Below are positions 63,925 to 64,000 of a DNA stretch of 64,000 nucleotides, in pieces; the stretch's first letter is position 1; every line of letters begins with the position of its first letter. The DNA is taken from NCBI RefSeq assembly GCF_009749525.1, contig NZ_WOAC01000001.1, positions 62,001 to 126,000 on the forward strand, in the 5' to 3' direction. Source of the stretch: Mesorhizobium xinjiangense. Lineage in GTDB: Bacteria > Pseudomonadota > Alphaproteobacteria > Rhizobiales > Rhizobiaceae. A program made the translations under genes and the position numbers. Under the pieces are notes generated by a model. That model ran no database searches, had not been told where the DNA came from, and was given only the letters and a program-made list of their open reading frames with translations.

Positions 63925-64000
63925 TCATAGCCGGGCGAGCCAGGTGGCCAGCGGCGGAAACAGGATGATCAGGAGCAGCGAGACCAGCATGGCGCCGATG
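63925..64000 (-). CDS. TRAP large permease, C-terminal end (runs off right edge)
   Basis: On the minus strand a frame enters from the right edge and ends at 63925 with a hydrophobic tail reading AMLVSLLLIILFPPLATWLARL. This is the typical last helix of DctM proteins (LILFPPLATWLP in relatives). It is therefore the 3' end of a third TRAP transporter gene, upstream in reading order of the flavin reductase. Confidence 0.6.
   Translation of the reverse strand, partial: IGAMLVSLLLIILFPPLATWLARL

Overview
The window is a GC-rich, gene-dense chromosomal stretch from an alphaproteobacterium. It is most likely a member of the Hyphomicrobiales (Rhizobiales) close to the Phyllobacteriaceae. This rests on the order lptC-lptA-lptB-rpoN-hpf-ptsN, a rhizobial-type phospholipid N-methyltransferase beside dnaKJ, the Hsp20/DUF1150 pair, an alphaproteobacterial RpoH-type dnaK promoter, intracellular PHB depolymerase and many TRAP transporters. 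I cannot name the species. I see no rRNA, tRNA, CRISPR array, prophage or transposase gene.

Layout. 1-4.1 kb: the start of a PAS sensor kinase, then a minus-strand run of RNA methyltransferases, lspA and acuI. 4.4-7.1 kb: sppA, ihfB, lapA and an ornithine-cyclodeaminase-like gene. 7.5-12.9 kb: plus-strand LPS export genes lptCAB, then rpoN, hpf and ptsN. 13.1-17.9 kb: Hsp20 and DUF1150, nucleoside hydrolase, LysE exporter, ribokinase and an Ada-like alkyltransferase, separated by palindromic repeats. 18.1-22 kb: ParDE, DUF2244, endonuclease III, S21 and PHB depolymerase. 22.1-28.3 kb: a fused double aldehyde dehydrogenase, deoC, a ribokinase stump, DUF1330, pyrF, a flavin reductase and pmtA. 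28.4-33.6 kb: dnaJ, dnaK, an M48 protease and a thioesterase. 33.6-40.5 kb: copper resistance (cueR, copA), an ECF41-like sigma factor with its carboxymuconolactone-decarboxylase partner, an oxidoreductase, YceI and cytochrome b561. 40.6-47.3 kb: pheST with an inserted DUF4160/DUF2442 pair, rplT, rpmI and infC. 47.6-64 kb: accessory catabolism. One operon (tetR, TRAP transporter, cyclase, SMP-30 lactonase, BKACE enzyme) is followed by wreckage of dehydrogenase and DUF11 genes. Then comes a uronate operon (gntR, AGE epimerase, TRAP transporter, uxaC) divergent from uxuA, a flavin reductase and the tail of a third TRAP permease.

The most distinctive non-coding content is two families of short palindromic intergenic elements, with six and three copies. 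Many copies are bounded by the rare tetranucleotide CTAG. In three places (hpf, DUF1150, pmtA) the boundary CTAG supplies the TAG stop codon of the neighbouring gene. Other points worth a look are a symmetric pair of interlaced ECF41-type promoters, a hairpin that buries the ribokinase ribosome binding site, an ATT start codon in infC, and the gene pair lodged inside pheST.

All calls come from reading the sequence. No database search was run, so family names rest on recognised motifs and gene order.
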